Of a DNA stretch of 35,169 bases, positions 8,387 through 16,342 are shown piece after piece. A model generated the notes under the pieces. It was given only the letters and a program-made list of their open reading frames with translations. It did not search any database and had not been told where the DNA came from. The translations under genes and the position numbers were made by a program. The stretch is from Mesotaenium endlicherianum (Eukaryota > Streptophyta > Zygnematophyceae > Zygnematales > Mesotaeniaceae). The stretch lies in NCBI GenBank assembly GCA_009602735.1, contig WELA01001035.1:13498-48666 (forward strand). Direction: 5' to 3'. Positions within the stretch are counted from its first letter, which is position 1; each line of letters starts with the position of its first letter.

Positions 8387-9094
8387 CTACCCCAAGAGGC
8401 GAATGCGGTTCACCTCAGTGAGACCGTCCACCTGCGTGAGATGCGGCGGAAAGCCCATGGCACGCTCCATCTCTGCAGGGCGTGGCCTGTCAAACATGCC
8501 AGTCTCCAGGTCGATGACCATCCCTCGCTGATCTCCGACGAAGGCGTCGCTGTCATAGCGGCTGACAAAAGTCGGCAGCGCGCGAGTGACGTCATGCAGG
8601 ACCTCACACTGCGCCATGGAGGGATGTGGCAGCGCCGTCACGCGCTGGGCCAGACGAGGGGCATCGAGGATGGAGTCGACGGTGCGTGTGTGACGTGGAT
8701 GAGAGGCGGCCAACGCCTCGAGAGTACCTGGCATCGCCAAGTTTGTGAAGTAGGCGCGGACGCGGTGCGCGAAGGAACCAATCTGGGCAGCGTCGATGAC
8801 GGCCTCGCGGCCAACGTAGCTGCTGCAAAGAGCGAAGTCGGCGCTAACATCGGGACGGCGATCGTGGCGTGCGGCCATGTTCTCCAGGACCCACGCGAGT
8901 GTGTGTGGCGGCTGGCGCTCCTCAACAATGTTGAGGACGCGGAGCAAGTGCCAAAAGAGGGCCGTGCGGGGATCGCTGAGCGCCCTGCCACGCCCGGCTC
9001 TGGAGAAGCCCTGGCACTCCCAGCCGGCGATGACGAGATCAACGGGCCCAAGTCGGGTGACATGCTCGACGGTGATGTCGCGGATGTCCATGGG
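8387..9094 (-). pseudogene. Cytosine-5 DNA methyltransferase (DNMT3-like), catalytic and C-terminal part
   Basis: Second half of a C5-methyltransferase that transfers a methyl group from AdoMet to cytosine. Motif order: GPVDLVIAGWECQGFS (motif IV with the catalytic Cys; the residue before it is Glu where PC is canonical), LAWVLENM (motif VI, usually ENV), SFAHRVRAYFTNL (motif VIII), then PAEMERAMGFPP and NRIRLLG (motifs IX/X). EMERAMGFP and RIRLLG resemble the end of DNMT3-type enzymes. The motifs are in the classical order rather than the permuted DRM order of land plants. The frame is interrupted by TAG at 9095-9097 on its N-side and TAG at 8387-8389 right after RLLG. Both TAGs lie in the pol frame, so an ancestor probably made one Gag-Pol-type protein with the enzyme between protease and RT. 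Confidence 0.88.
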
Positions 9095-9868
9095 CTAGTC
9101 TGTCTGAGCGCGGCGGAATGCGTGCGCGGGAAGGAGGTCAAGGAATCGCTCGTGGCCCAACGCCATCTGTCGACGGGCCACCTGCTGGGCCTGTGGATCG
9201 GGATCGACGTAGACGTAGCGGCGCACCGTGATGCCGGCCTGTAAGGTCGCGAGTAACCCGGTGGCGATGCCCGCAAAGAGCTCGACGAGGACGATGCCGC
9301 CAGGTCGCTCGTCCAGAGCGTCTGCGCAGATAGGAGTCGGAAGTGGGCGACACCCCACGGCAGAGGTGCCGGGCTGAGCGGGCGGTGAGAAGGTACGCTT
9401 GGCGCTGTGCTGATGTGGCGCCATGCGGAGGGCGGCCACAGCATGGTCTGTGTAGTCACGCGTAAGGTTGGGGATGCGGTCAGTGAGCGGCTGCGGTCGC
9501 TCTCCCCGTGCGTGGTCCTGGTAGGTGCGCCACCGCAGGCGCGCATCCTGCAGGGCTGTGGGAGAGACAGCGCGGGCCTGACGTCGGGCCGAGGCCACGC
9601 ACAGCTGCTGCCACCTGTCGCGCTGGGCGCGGTCAGTCTGGTGCGAGGCCGCGTGGGCCAGCTGGTCGAGAACGGGACGCTGAGTCAAGTAGGGGTGCGG
9701 GTCGAAGTAGGCCCGCTGGCGTGCGCGCATGTCTGCAGAAGGGACTGTGCAAACGGAGCGCTCGGAGCTGTCGACCTCCTGCGGGGATCGAACCAGCCGG
9801 CGAGGGGCCAGCTGGACTCGCGGCTGGGGCTGCCCTCGTGGGACGGGCGCGTCCCGGGCTGCCGGAGA
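9095..9868 (-). pseudogene. Cytosine-5 DNA methyltransferase, N-terminal (AdoMet-binding) part
   Basis: Open in the pol frame from after a TAG at 9869-9871 to the TAG at 9095-9097. The first 60 or so codons are a Pro/Arg/Gln-rich tail. A helical, basic region follows (RARQRAYFDPHPYL, RDRWQQLCVASARRQ, then a TRDYTDHAVAAL stretch). The AdoMet-binding fold starts with VELFAGIATGLLATLQAG (motif I, near residue 147 counted from 9730) and continues as VRRYVYVDPDPQAQQVA (motif II with the acidic ribose-binding region), as in DNMT3 enzymes. The catalytic half follows in frame after the stop (8387-9094). No start codon is expected, since upstream protease-linker sequence reads into it after a frame change near 9870-9960. 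Confidence 0.85.
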
Positions 9869-11037
9869 CTAGACATGAGCCGTGTGCGTGCGGCAGCCGT
9901 AAAGGGGTGACGACTGGGCGGCCTGCTGTTGGTGCGGGCCACCTTGGGAGGAGGTGACCCGGAGGGACCGTCGCCAGCGATGTGGCTGCGAGGGACGCTG
10001 ACGCGCGGAGCTGTAGGGGCCAGCATCGCGAAATGCGCCTCGGAAGAAGACTGAGCGTCGTCGCCAGCTGAGAGGGACCGGAAGGGCGGAGTGCGGCGTC
10101 GGTCTCGAGGGTCGTCGTATGGTGGCGTGTCCCCGTGGGTCCGCGTGTTGTCGTAAGGAGGTGTGCGGTCCCTGTCGTCGTAGGGTGGCGTGACGAAGCG
10201 GGCGCGCGTCTCGCGGAGGGGAGTCACCTCTCGCGCCTCGCAAAGGGGTGTGAGCGATCGGGAGCGGCTCGTCTCGCGGAGAGGAGTGGTCTCTCGAGCG
10301 GGTCCGATGGTCGGCCAAGTGCGATGTGCGTAGGTCAGATGGGCGCAGATAGACGGGGTCGTGCGGCGTGGCTCGCGGACGCTGAGCCTGGGCGCTGGTT
10401 GCTGTATGGAGTGTGTGCCAGCGCTAGAGGAGGCCGCGGCAGCCCGGCTTGTCGGAAACAAATGTGCGATGCGGCGACACTCGTGGCTCGTCGAGCAGTT
10501 GTGTGACACTGGTCGGCTGGGTCCAACGGCATCGGTGCGAGCCCTGTTGGGCCAGTCGTGAGTCATGGGCTGACTGGGTGCGCTGAAGCCAGGCGGACCA
10601 GTAGGTGTGCGCCGCCTGCGTGTTGTAGGCGCAGCTGGCGGGGGCTCCTCGGGTGGCGCCGCGCTGAGGGCCTCGACGGAAGCCTCTGGCAGTCGTTCCC
10701 ACTGCGTCTCCTCCTCACTTGTGTGGGACTGGTCGTCGGATCTGCCAGGACAAGTTGCCTGCCGCATGGCCTCGTCTTCGGATGCCGTGGGGCGAGGCCA
10801 GGTCTCGCCGGTCTGATGCGAGGTGTTGTGCAGGGGCGGCTGAGAGTCCATATTGTACTGAAGGGCCACGCCAACAGGCACATCGTGGCGAACGCGGACG
10901 TCGGTCCTCGCGGACGGTTCGCCTCGAGTGGCTGAGACCCCCCCCTGATGAGTCGTAGGCGCTGCGACTGCACCGCGGGCAAGGGCGGCGGCAGCGATTG
11001 GCTGTGCTGGCCGTGGCAAGGGCCTCAGTGGCATCAT
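9685..11037 (-). pseudogene. Pro/Arg-rich linker between protease and methyltransferase, element 4
   Basis: Low-complexity segment rich in P, R, T, S and A. It is supported as the coding frame by internal repeats of a TPPYDD-like unit (four or five copies at about 10190-10080 with DRDR/TRTH spacers) and by an SRSLTPL/REVTPLRE repeat just before them. It has no recognisable domain and is probably a disordered linker. The frame differs from both the protease C-terminus (10715-11590) and the methyltransferase, so at least two frame changes lie in or beside it. From about 9870 the overlapping methyltransferase frame looks more protein-like. Confidence 0.55.
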
Positions 11038-11590
11038 CCACCATCTGCCGCATCATCGCGCTGTGGGCAGTGCAGATGCGGATCTGCTCCCTGGCCTGGG
11101 CTGCCAGGACATCCGCCTGCTGCTGCGGCGTAAGATGGAGCTCGGCACTAGGTAGGTCCGGCTCCTCGTCCTGAGACTCGAGCAGGTCCACCCCCACAAA
11201 GATCTCCTCGTCCTCGGGCCCGTCCTTATCGGTCTTGACCACTGGCCGGCCATCGTCCAGCCCCATGAAGCCATAAAGAGCGGACACTGCTGGGCGGCGA
11301 TCGACAATGTCAAGGGGCAAAGATGCGGTGCGCGTCCCTCCTGTCCTCCATTCGGGGCGATAGAAGTCGCGCTCTGCCCAGTTGTCGACCGCGGCGCCAA
11401 TGGGAAAGAGCACGTCCTGCCCTAGGAGCACATCAAAGGACTCGGAAGGAGTGACGAGTGCGTGCCGATGGATGGTCGTCTCGTCTGCCGTGCCTGGGCG
11501 CAGAGTGAACAGTAGCGCCAACCTCGTGCGGCCGGCAACGGTCTCGGACGTACCGGCGGCGGTGTTAATGCGCGTCGGAGAGTCCTCCAA
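10715..11590 (-). pseudogene. Aspartic protease C-terminal part and linker, element 4
   Basis: Begins without an ATG; the frame runs in from about 11640 (a LITLRYFRQLG stretch). It carries the second half of a retropepsin: GRTRLALLFTL, then SFDVLLGQDVLFPIG, the hydrophobic-hydrophobic-Gly block near the C-terminus of gypsy proteases. An acidic segment follows (DEEIFVGVDLLESQDEE) and a helical QQQADVLAAQAREQ region. The active-site Asp lies in the other frame upstream (11592-12668), so the protease is split by a one- or two-base frameshift at about 11640. The last third is in a probable wrong frame. Confidence 0.7.
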
Positions 11591-11591
11591 G

Positions 11592-12668
11592 TCAGCAGAA
11601 GAGAGTCCCAGCTGACGGAAGTAGCGGAGGGTGATGAGGACCGGCTGTGTCGAACATGATGCGCTGCGGCGCCTGGGTGTTGACGAGCACGATCCCCTGC
11701 GAATTATCCAAAAACGCGGCGTTAGGAGTGCTGATCATTCTGCGCTCATGCGCAGGGCGCGCGGGCGTGGATCGCACCGCGGTGGCGGCATCGGCCGTCG
11801 GTCTCCTGGCGGCGGTGCGCAGCGTGGCTCTGCGTGACTGGAGCATCAGCTGAGCGGCCTGCCTTGTTGCCTCCATGGAGACGCCGAGCTCTGCGAAGGA
11901 GACCGCCGGCATGCGGTGCAGCGCCAGAGAGATGACCTCCGCGCTGAGCTGTACCGTCGTCATAGGTGAAGCGAGCGCATGAGGCGTCGGCTCAGCTGAG
12001 ATCGTGGAGGGATCTAGGATGCGGAAGGAACGGGGCAGCCGCGGTGTCTCCTCCGTCCGGCGTCCTTGGTCTGGCCCGACGCGCTTCTGCGGAACAACGG
12101 GCCGACTGGCCGGTGCGGCGAGCGTGTGCTCGCGGCTCGCGCGCCCGACTGTGGAGCGGTTGCCGAGTGGCTGCGCGCGTGCGCAGCAGGCCAGAATGGC
12201 TGCTGCTGGCGCAGCCGGCAAACTTGCCGCGCATCCGGCCGCGGGGACTGTAACAGTGCCGTCTGCGAAGCCTGCCGCGAGGCCTGCCGCCGCGCCTGCC
12301 GCACAGCTCGCAGCAAGGTCTGCCGCAGCGACTGTTGCGAAGCTTGCCGCGAGGGCTGCCGCGGGACCCCGTCGCAAGGTCTGACGCTGCGCCTGCCGCG
12401 CAGCTGGTGACGGGAACTGCCGTCGCGCCTGCCACGCATTCTGCCGCGCAGACTGTTGTACTGTCTGCCGCAGGACGCGTCGCGAGGCCTGCTGCGCAGC
12501 CTGCCGCGCAGTCTGCCGTACTGTCGGTCGCAGGACCTGTTGCGCAGCCCGCTGCAAGTCCTGCCGCCCAGCCTGTCGCAAGGTCGGTTGCGCAGCCTGC
12601 CGCAGGTTCGGCCGCCAAAATGGCGAACCTCGGCGCGTGTGCGTTCGCGGCTGCAGCAGTAGCTGCAT
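11592..12668 (-). pseudogene. Protease active-site segment and preceding repeat-rich linker, element 4
   Basis: The C-terminal 100 residues look like real protein: STISAEPTPHALAS, SLALHRMPAVSFAELG, then GIVLVNTQAPQRIMFDTAG, where DTAG is the active-site triad of an aspartic protease. Straight after the triad this frame runs into a meaningless tail and a stop, while the expected continuation appears in another frame (10715-11590). The N-terminal part is a Gln/Arg/Ala-rich translation of a minisatellite-like DNA tract (12230-12620) and says little about function. Confidence 0.65.
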
Positions 12669-15297
12669 CTGCTGGCGCGGTCGAGGCTGCCAGGAGGCTG
12701 CCAGGTGGCGCCCCCTGGTGGCTGCTGGGGCCGAAGGGCAGGGTCACTGGGCTGGTGGCGCCGTCTATCTCGGCTGCCCCGGGCAAAGATCGCAGCGCCC
12801 TCCCCCCGATGCATGGGCTAACTGGCCCCCCGGCGGCTGGCGTTGGGTTGCTGCCGGGGTTTTGTGCGCAGCCAGGGTTTAGGCCCTGGCTGTGCGCAGC
12901 CGTGAGCGGACCGTCGGCACTGCGATCGGTCATCCGGCCGCGTGGCGCAGTTGGGACAGCCCCCCCCTGACTGAGGGTGGCTGGTCCGACCGCCAGATTT
13001 GTGCTGGCCGGGCCAAGCCATGCGCGTGCGCCAAGTGGCGGCATTTGCGCGACAGGGGCTGAGCCCTGGATGTGCGCAGCTGCGGGTGCGCCGTCGGCGC
13101 TTTTGCCGGCGATCCGGCCGCACAGCGCAGTCAGGACCCCCCCTTGCTGACCGAGGGTGGCGGCCGCTGCGGCCGTCGCTGCGCTGGCCGTGCAGACCTG
13201 CGCGCACGCGCCACTTGGCAGCGCGTGGGTGCAGCTGCTTTGCGCAGCTGCAGCTGCCGCTGTGACGACGGCGTGGCGTCGCCGGGTGTGCCGTGGACCT
13301 GGCAGCGCAGTGCGCTGGGCGCGCGTGTGAGCCAGCGTGCGTGCGTGCATGCTGCTGTCGGCAGAGGCGGCCTCGCCTGCCGTGCACGTGCCATGTGGCG
13401 GGTTCTGCTGGAGCCTGCTGTCTGCAGCAGCCAGCGGGGACCGGCTGTCCCTGCCTGTGCGCAGAGCTGCGCACGGGAGTGCCGCACGAACGAAGAGGGA
13501 GGCTGCGGCCGGCCCAGTTGTAGCCGTGCACGCCGCCAGGTGCCCCCGTCCCTGCCTGCCAGCTGTCGCTACGCGGGCCGACGGGAGGCCTGCTGGTGCC
13601 AGCAGGGAAGCGCAAGCCAGGGGCTCTGTCGGGGCCTTGGCTGGCGCGCGGGCTGGCCCGCGTGCGCGCGAGCTTGCGCCGGGAGATGGCGCAACCGCGC
13701 AGTCGTGCAGCCTTCCATCCGGCAGTCTGTCGGGACTCCGGCTGTCGCTGCTGACAGCTGTCAGAGCGGTGCGCACAAGGCTAGCAGAGCTGCCTGTGCG
13801 AGCGCCTGCAGCTCTGGCAGCGGGCGCTACGTCGTAACGCGGACGTGCGCGGGGCTGCGGCGCTGCCGCTGAGCCTGATGTGTACGCTGAAGCTGTGCGT
13901 GAGCCAGCTGTCAGTTCTGTGGCGTAGGACGGTGGAGCGAACGCGAGGAGTGCTCCGCACGCGTCATAGTCATCGACGTCGATGAGGCCACGGAGTCTAG
14001 CGATCTCCGCGTTGGCCTCCACGAGGGCGTCGCAGACGTCGTCGAAGCTGCAGTAGTCGGCTCCAGGCATCAATGCGGCGTCCGTCGTGGCCGTAGCTGC
14101 TGTCAGCGCGGGGCGGCCACCCGTACGAGGGTTGCGTGCGCCTCGCTGTCCTGCTGAAGGCGTAAGGCCGTCGCGAGCGCGTCCGTTCTTGACGTCGCGC
14201 TTCTTCTGCAGACAGACGATCTGTAGGTGGCCGACCTTGCCACAATGGGTGCACTCGCCGGGCTTGCCATTCTGCGCGAGAGTGCAGTTCTGGCGTGAGT
14301 GGCCCATCTTACCGCAGGACCAGCAGGGATTGCTCGTGGTGGCAGCCATGGAAATGCGGCCACGCGTAGCTCCGCGCTGCTGCGTCTGCTGGGGCAGCTG
14401 AGAGCGCTGAGGCTGCTGCTGCTGCGACTGGGGCTGGCGGGCAGGCGTCGTGCGCGTCGTAGAAGACGGCAGCACTGAGGCCTCCTGGCGCACGCCCGTG
14501 GATGCTAAGCCCACACGATCGCTAATGTTGCTCCGTGCGGCGGCCAAGCTCTGCTTCTCAACGGAGAGGTAGGCCTGCTCCAGAGAATACTCTAAACCGT
14601 GGCGGTCGATGAGGGGGACTACGGCCCTCTCCCTGAGACGCGGCTCGACGGCACGCAAGAAGGTCTCCGCGGCCTCCCGGTCAGTGACGGTGCCGACATC
14701 GCGGCGGAGGTGCACCAAGCGGCGGTACATCATGCGGATAGTCTCGTTCTTGCGTCGGAAGAAATGGTGCAGCTCGTACACCTTCTCTTCAGTTGCAGCC
14801 TGGAACTCTGTCTTCAGGATGTTCCAGAAGGCTGGCACTGGATCAGCAAGCAAGGTCGCCACTGGTGGGTCACCCACAAGCTCAGTGCGGGTTCGGAGCT
14901 CAGCCTCCTTCTCACGGAAGGTGTCGCGGGCCTCGTGCGAGAGGTAGCGCATAAGCGTGTCGAAGACGTCGCGCTTAGTCAACGTGGGTGTCTTGAGCTT
15001 TGCAGCCGCGAAGTCAGCCTGAAACTCCGAGATGGTATCTTCCAGATCACAGGTGCCTGGCCTACCGCTGAAGCGGTAGGCAGACCTGTCAATCCTGACC
15101 TCGTGGTCACCTGCCATGGGATACCAGAAATCGTAGTGAGCCCACTGGGGAGAAGGCTCAGAAGCAACTGCTGTGTGCTGGAGAGCAGGTCGCTCTTCTT
15201 CAGCGGGTTTTGTGATGGTGCTGAGATCTGAGTCTGAGTCTTCTCCACTGACCCCTTCGTAGTATGGCTGATAAGAAAGCCCACTACGGGTAGGCAT
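11992..15297 (-). CDS. Gag of element 4 with long Ala/Pro-rich extension
   Basis: 1101 codons from the ATG at 15297 (MPTRSGLSYQPYYEGVSGED). Residues 60-270 resemble a retrotransposon Gag capsid: DRSAYRFSGRPG, LMRYLSHEARDTF, FWNILKTEFQA, HHFFRRKNETIRMMYRRL, ETFLRAVEPRLRERAV. Two CCHC zinc knuckles follow near residues 324 and 352 (CWSCGKMGHSRQNC and CTHCGKVGHLQIVC, both CX2CX4HX4C), which bind nucleic acid. A short helical segment (DDVCDALVEANAEIARL) comes next, then over 500 residues of Ala/Pro/Arg-rich low complexity including a 60-residue tandem duplication. Gypsy Gags are usually a few hundred residues, so the length is unusual. The frame is lost near 12150-12000, where the protease linker continues in another frame. 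Confidence 0.88.
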   Translation of the reverse strand: MPTRSGLSYQPYYEGVSGEDSDSDLSTITKPAEEERPALQHTAVASEPSPQWAHYDFWYPMAGDHEVRIDRSAYRFSGRPGTCDLEDTISEFQADFAAAKLKTPTLTKRDVFDTLMRYLSHEARDTFREKEAELRTRTELVGDPPVATLLADPVPAFWNILKTEFQAATEEKVYELHHFFRRKNETIRMMYRRLVHLRRDVGTVTDREAAETFLRAVEPRLRERAVVPLIDRHGLEYSLEQAYLSVEKQSLAAARSNISDRVGLASTGVRQEASVLPSSTTRTTPARQPQSQQQQPQRSQLPQQTQQRGATRGRISMAATTSNPCWSCGKMGHSRQNCTLAQNGKPGECTHCGKVGHLQIVCLQKKRDVKNGRARDGLTPSAGQRGARNPRTGGRPALTAATATTDAALMPGADYCSFDDVCDALVEANAEIARLRGLIDVDDYDACGALLAFAPPSYATELTAGSRTASAYTSGSAAAPQPRARPRYDVAPAARAAGARTGSSASLVRTALTAVSSDSRSPDRLPDGRLHDCAVAPSPGASSRARGPARAPAKAPTEPLACASLLAPAGLPSARVATAGRQGRGHLAACTATTGPAAASLFVRAALPCAALRTGRDSRSPLAAADSRLQQNPPHGTCTAGEAASADSSMHARTLAHTRAQRTALPGPRHTRRRHAVVTAAAAAAQSSCTHALPSGACAQVCTASAATAAAAATLGQQGGVLTALCGRIAGKSADGAPAAAHIQGSAPVAQMPPLGARAWLGPASTNLAVGPATLSQGGAVPTAPRGRMTDRSADGPLTAAHSQGLNPGCAQNPGSNPTPAAGGPVSPCIGGRALRSLPGAAEIDGATSPVTLPFGPSSHQGAPPGSLLAASTAPADAATAAAANAHAPRFAILAAEPAAGCATDLATGWAAGLAAGCATGPATDSTADCAAGCAAGLATRPAADSTTVCAAECVAGATAVPVTSCAAGAASDLATGSRGSPRGKLRNSRCGRPCCELCGRRGGRPRGRLRRRHCYSPRGRMRGKFAGCASSSHSGLLRTRAATRQPLHSRAREPRAHARRTGQSARCSAEARRARPRTPDGGDTAAAPFLPHPRSLHDLS
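12230..12620. repeat. GC-rich degenerate minisatellite in element 4
   Basis: Short degenerate units of the type CTGCCGCGCAGC / CTGTCGCAAGGT (about 12-18 bp spacing) recur some twenty times. Several frames on both strands stay open through it, giving Ala/Gly-rich, Arg/Gln-rich or Cys/Arg-rich translations. It probably expanded by slippage inside the Gag-protease linker. Confidence 0.75.
12888..13160. repeat. 180-bp tandem duplication in the Gag extension
   Basis: Blocks such as CCGTCGGC (12911 and 13091) and ATCCGGCCG (12932 and 13112), plus the following C-rich run and CTGA..GAGGGTGG, recur exactly 180 bp apart. In the Gag frame this is a 60-residue unit whose copies share a GR-x4-SADG core. 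Copies are diverged but keep the frame. Confidence 0.8.
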
Positions 15298-16342
15298 ACG
15301 CTGAAGGTTCTAATTGCTTGAAGGCAAAAAGAGATCCTTTAGAAGTAAGGGATGTGTACTCTCCAGAGTGAGCACCTCAAGACTGTAATCTGGTAGGAAA
15401 ACAACTAAAGTATGGCCCAATAGATCACTGGAAGCACATCATGATCTTCAGAGTAGTCCTATGGCAAGGGCTTAAGCTGTGACTTTGCTCACCACTTGTG
15501 AAGTTCTTCAAGTGACTGGAAGCCTGGAGGGCTTGCTCTTCACAAGAGAGTAACTAAGTGGTCCTGAAAACACAAGAGATAAAAGTGTAAGCTTTACTGA
15601 TAATCTCTGTTACTTACACCTGGCATAATGGACTTCTAAAAGATGTCTCTTCTAGGGACATCTCTAGTATTTATACTCCTGGAAATCCGGCGGGTTACGC
15701 GGCGGATCCAATGCATGTAGTCATTCTAGGAGGCTCTCCTATGTCCACTAATGTGTACAAGGCATGTACTAGCACTCCTATAGGCTAGGCATTACTCAAA
15801 CCAATCAAAGCAAGGTGCGTAGGATATGCTACATGTCCCTCATTGGCCGAGCTTACCTTGGGTGGTTCTACCTAGATAGCGCCTCAAAAGTGGATCTGAA
15901 AATTGAGGAAGCTTCCTCTAGGAGTAGGTGATGCAGTCACCAAGTTATAGCCTCAATGATGCACATATACTATGGAAATGCAAAGCTTATGTAGGCTAAG
16001 GGGCTCGCGGATTTGTGCGCACAAGCTAGGGGTTTTAGGGGGTCACGAATAGGCAAGAATGTGCACATCGAAACACACATTGCCCTTTGGTGAGGATCCG
16101 CTAGGGGCCGGTAGGTGACGCGGACTAGATCGCTCATATCTCGGGCGATACATGACCAAATGACGCGAACCCGGTGCCATTCGGAAGGTGACTCGACGCG
16201 CTACACTTTGGTGACTTGGAAATTGAGAAAAGGTCAACATATGGATGCGTAAAGTCTATGCAAAGTCGGCCTTCCTAGGTTGATGGTTCACACATGTGGA
16301 GCTCGGTTACGTGCGGCAACCTCGACTCAATAAATCATGACA
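15298..16342 (-). promoter_or_regulatory. 5' leader and putative 5' LTR of element 4
   Basis: No coding sequence. On the minus strand it starts TGTCATGATT at 16342. A TATA-like GTATAAATAC lies at 15676-15667, followed by a 7-bp-stem hairpin (AGATGTC/GACATCT, 15641-15663) near the expected RNA start, and about 350 bp of leader to the Gag ATG at 15297. This fits U3, R and U5 plus leader. The LTR/leader boundary and the primer-binding site are unclear: no initiator Met-type site was found. The plus strand holds only short chance ORFs. Confidence 0.5.

Larger units (their letters stand above)
4627..16342 (-). mobile_element. Element 4: GC-rich gypsy element with DNA methyltransferase and PHD finger
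   Basis: Gene order reading leftward: Gag with two CCHC knuckles (15297 to about 14200), Ala/Arg/Pro-rich linker, aspartic protease (about 11700-11300), a second Pro/Arg-rich linker, cytosine-5 methyltransferase (about 9730-8350), RT, RNase H, integrase (to 4985), PHD finger (4955-4821). The boundaries come from the host element: homology of the extra ORF stops at 4626 and resumes at 16343. The ends read TGTCGTG (4627) and CATGACA (to 16342), flanked by CAAG/CAGG, a possible 4-bp TSD with one mismatch. I could not find two matching LTRs: only about 128 bp lie left of the poly-C tract (4760-4767). The composition is much more GC-rich than the AT-rich flanks. Confidence 0.8.

Noticed and set aside
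9095..9097. TAG codons as evidence for an alternative genetic code
   Set aside because: Other elements in the same window also have TGA and TAA at positions where copies show sense codons, so random decay explains them better.
8198..9244. 348-codon plus-strand ORF
   Set aside because: Exactly antisense to the methyltransferase, whose motifs are unmistakable.
8387..9868. Methyltransferase as part of a bacterial restriction-modification system
   Set aside because: It is embedded in frame in a gypsy polyprotein, no restriction endonuclease is nearby, and the C-terminal motifs resemble DNMT3.
12014..13872. Many overlapping long ORFs on both strands in the GC-rich tract
   Set aside because: Produced by the minisatellite and by low stop density; no frame other than the Gag/protease ones shows protein-like composition.
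15500..15520. TGGTGAGCAAAG-like sequence (minus strand) as primer-binding site of element 4
   Set aside because: Too poor a match to initiator Met-tRNA, and no LTR end can be defined beside it.
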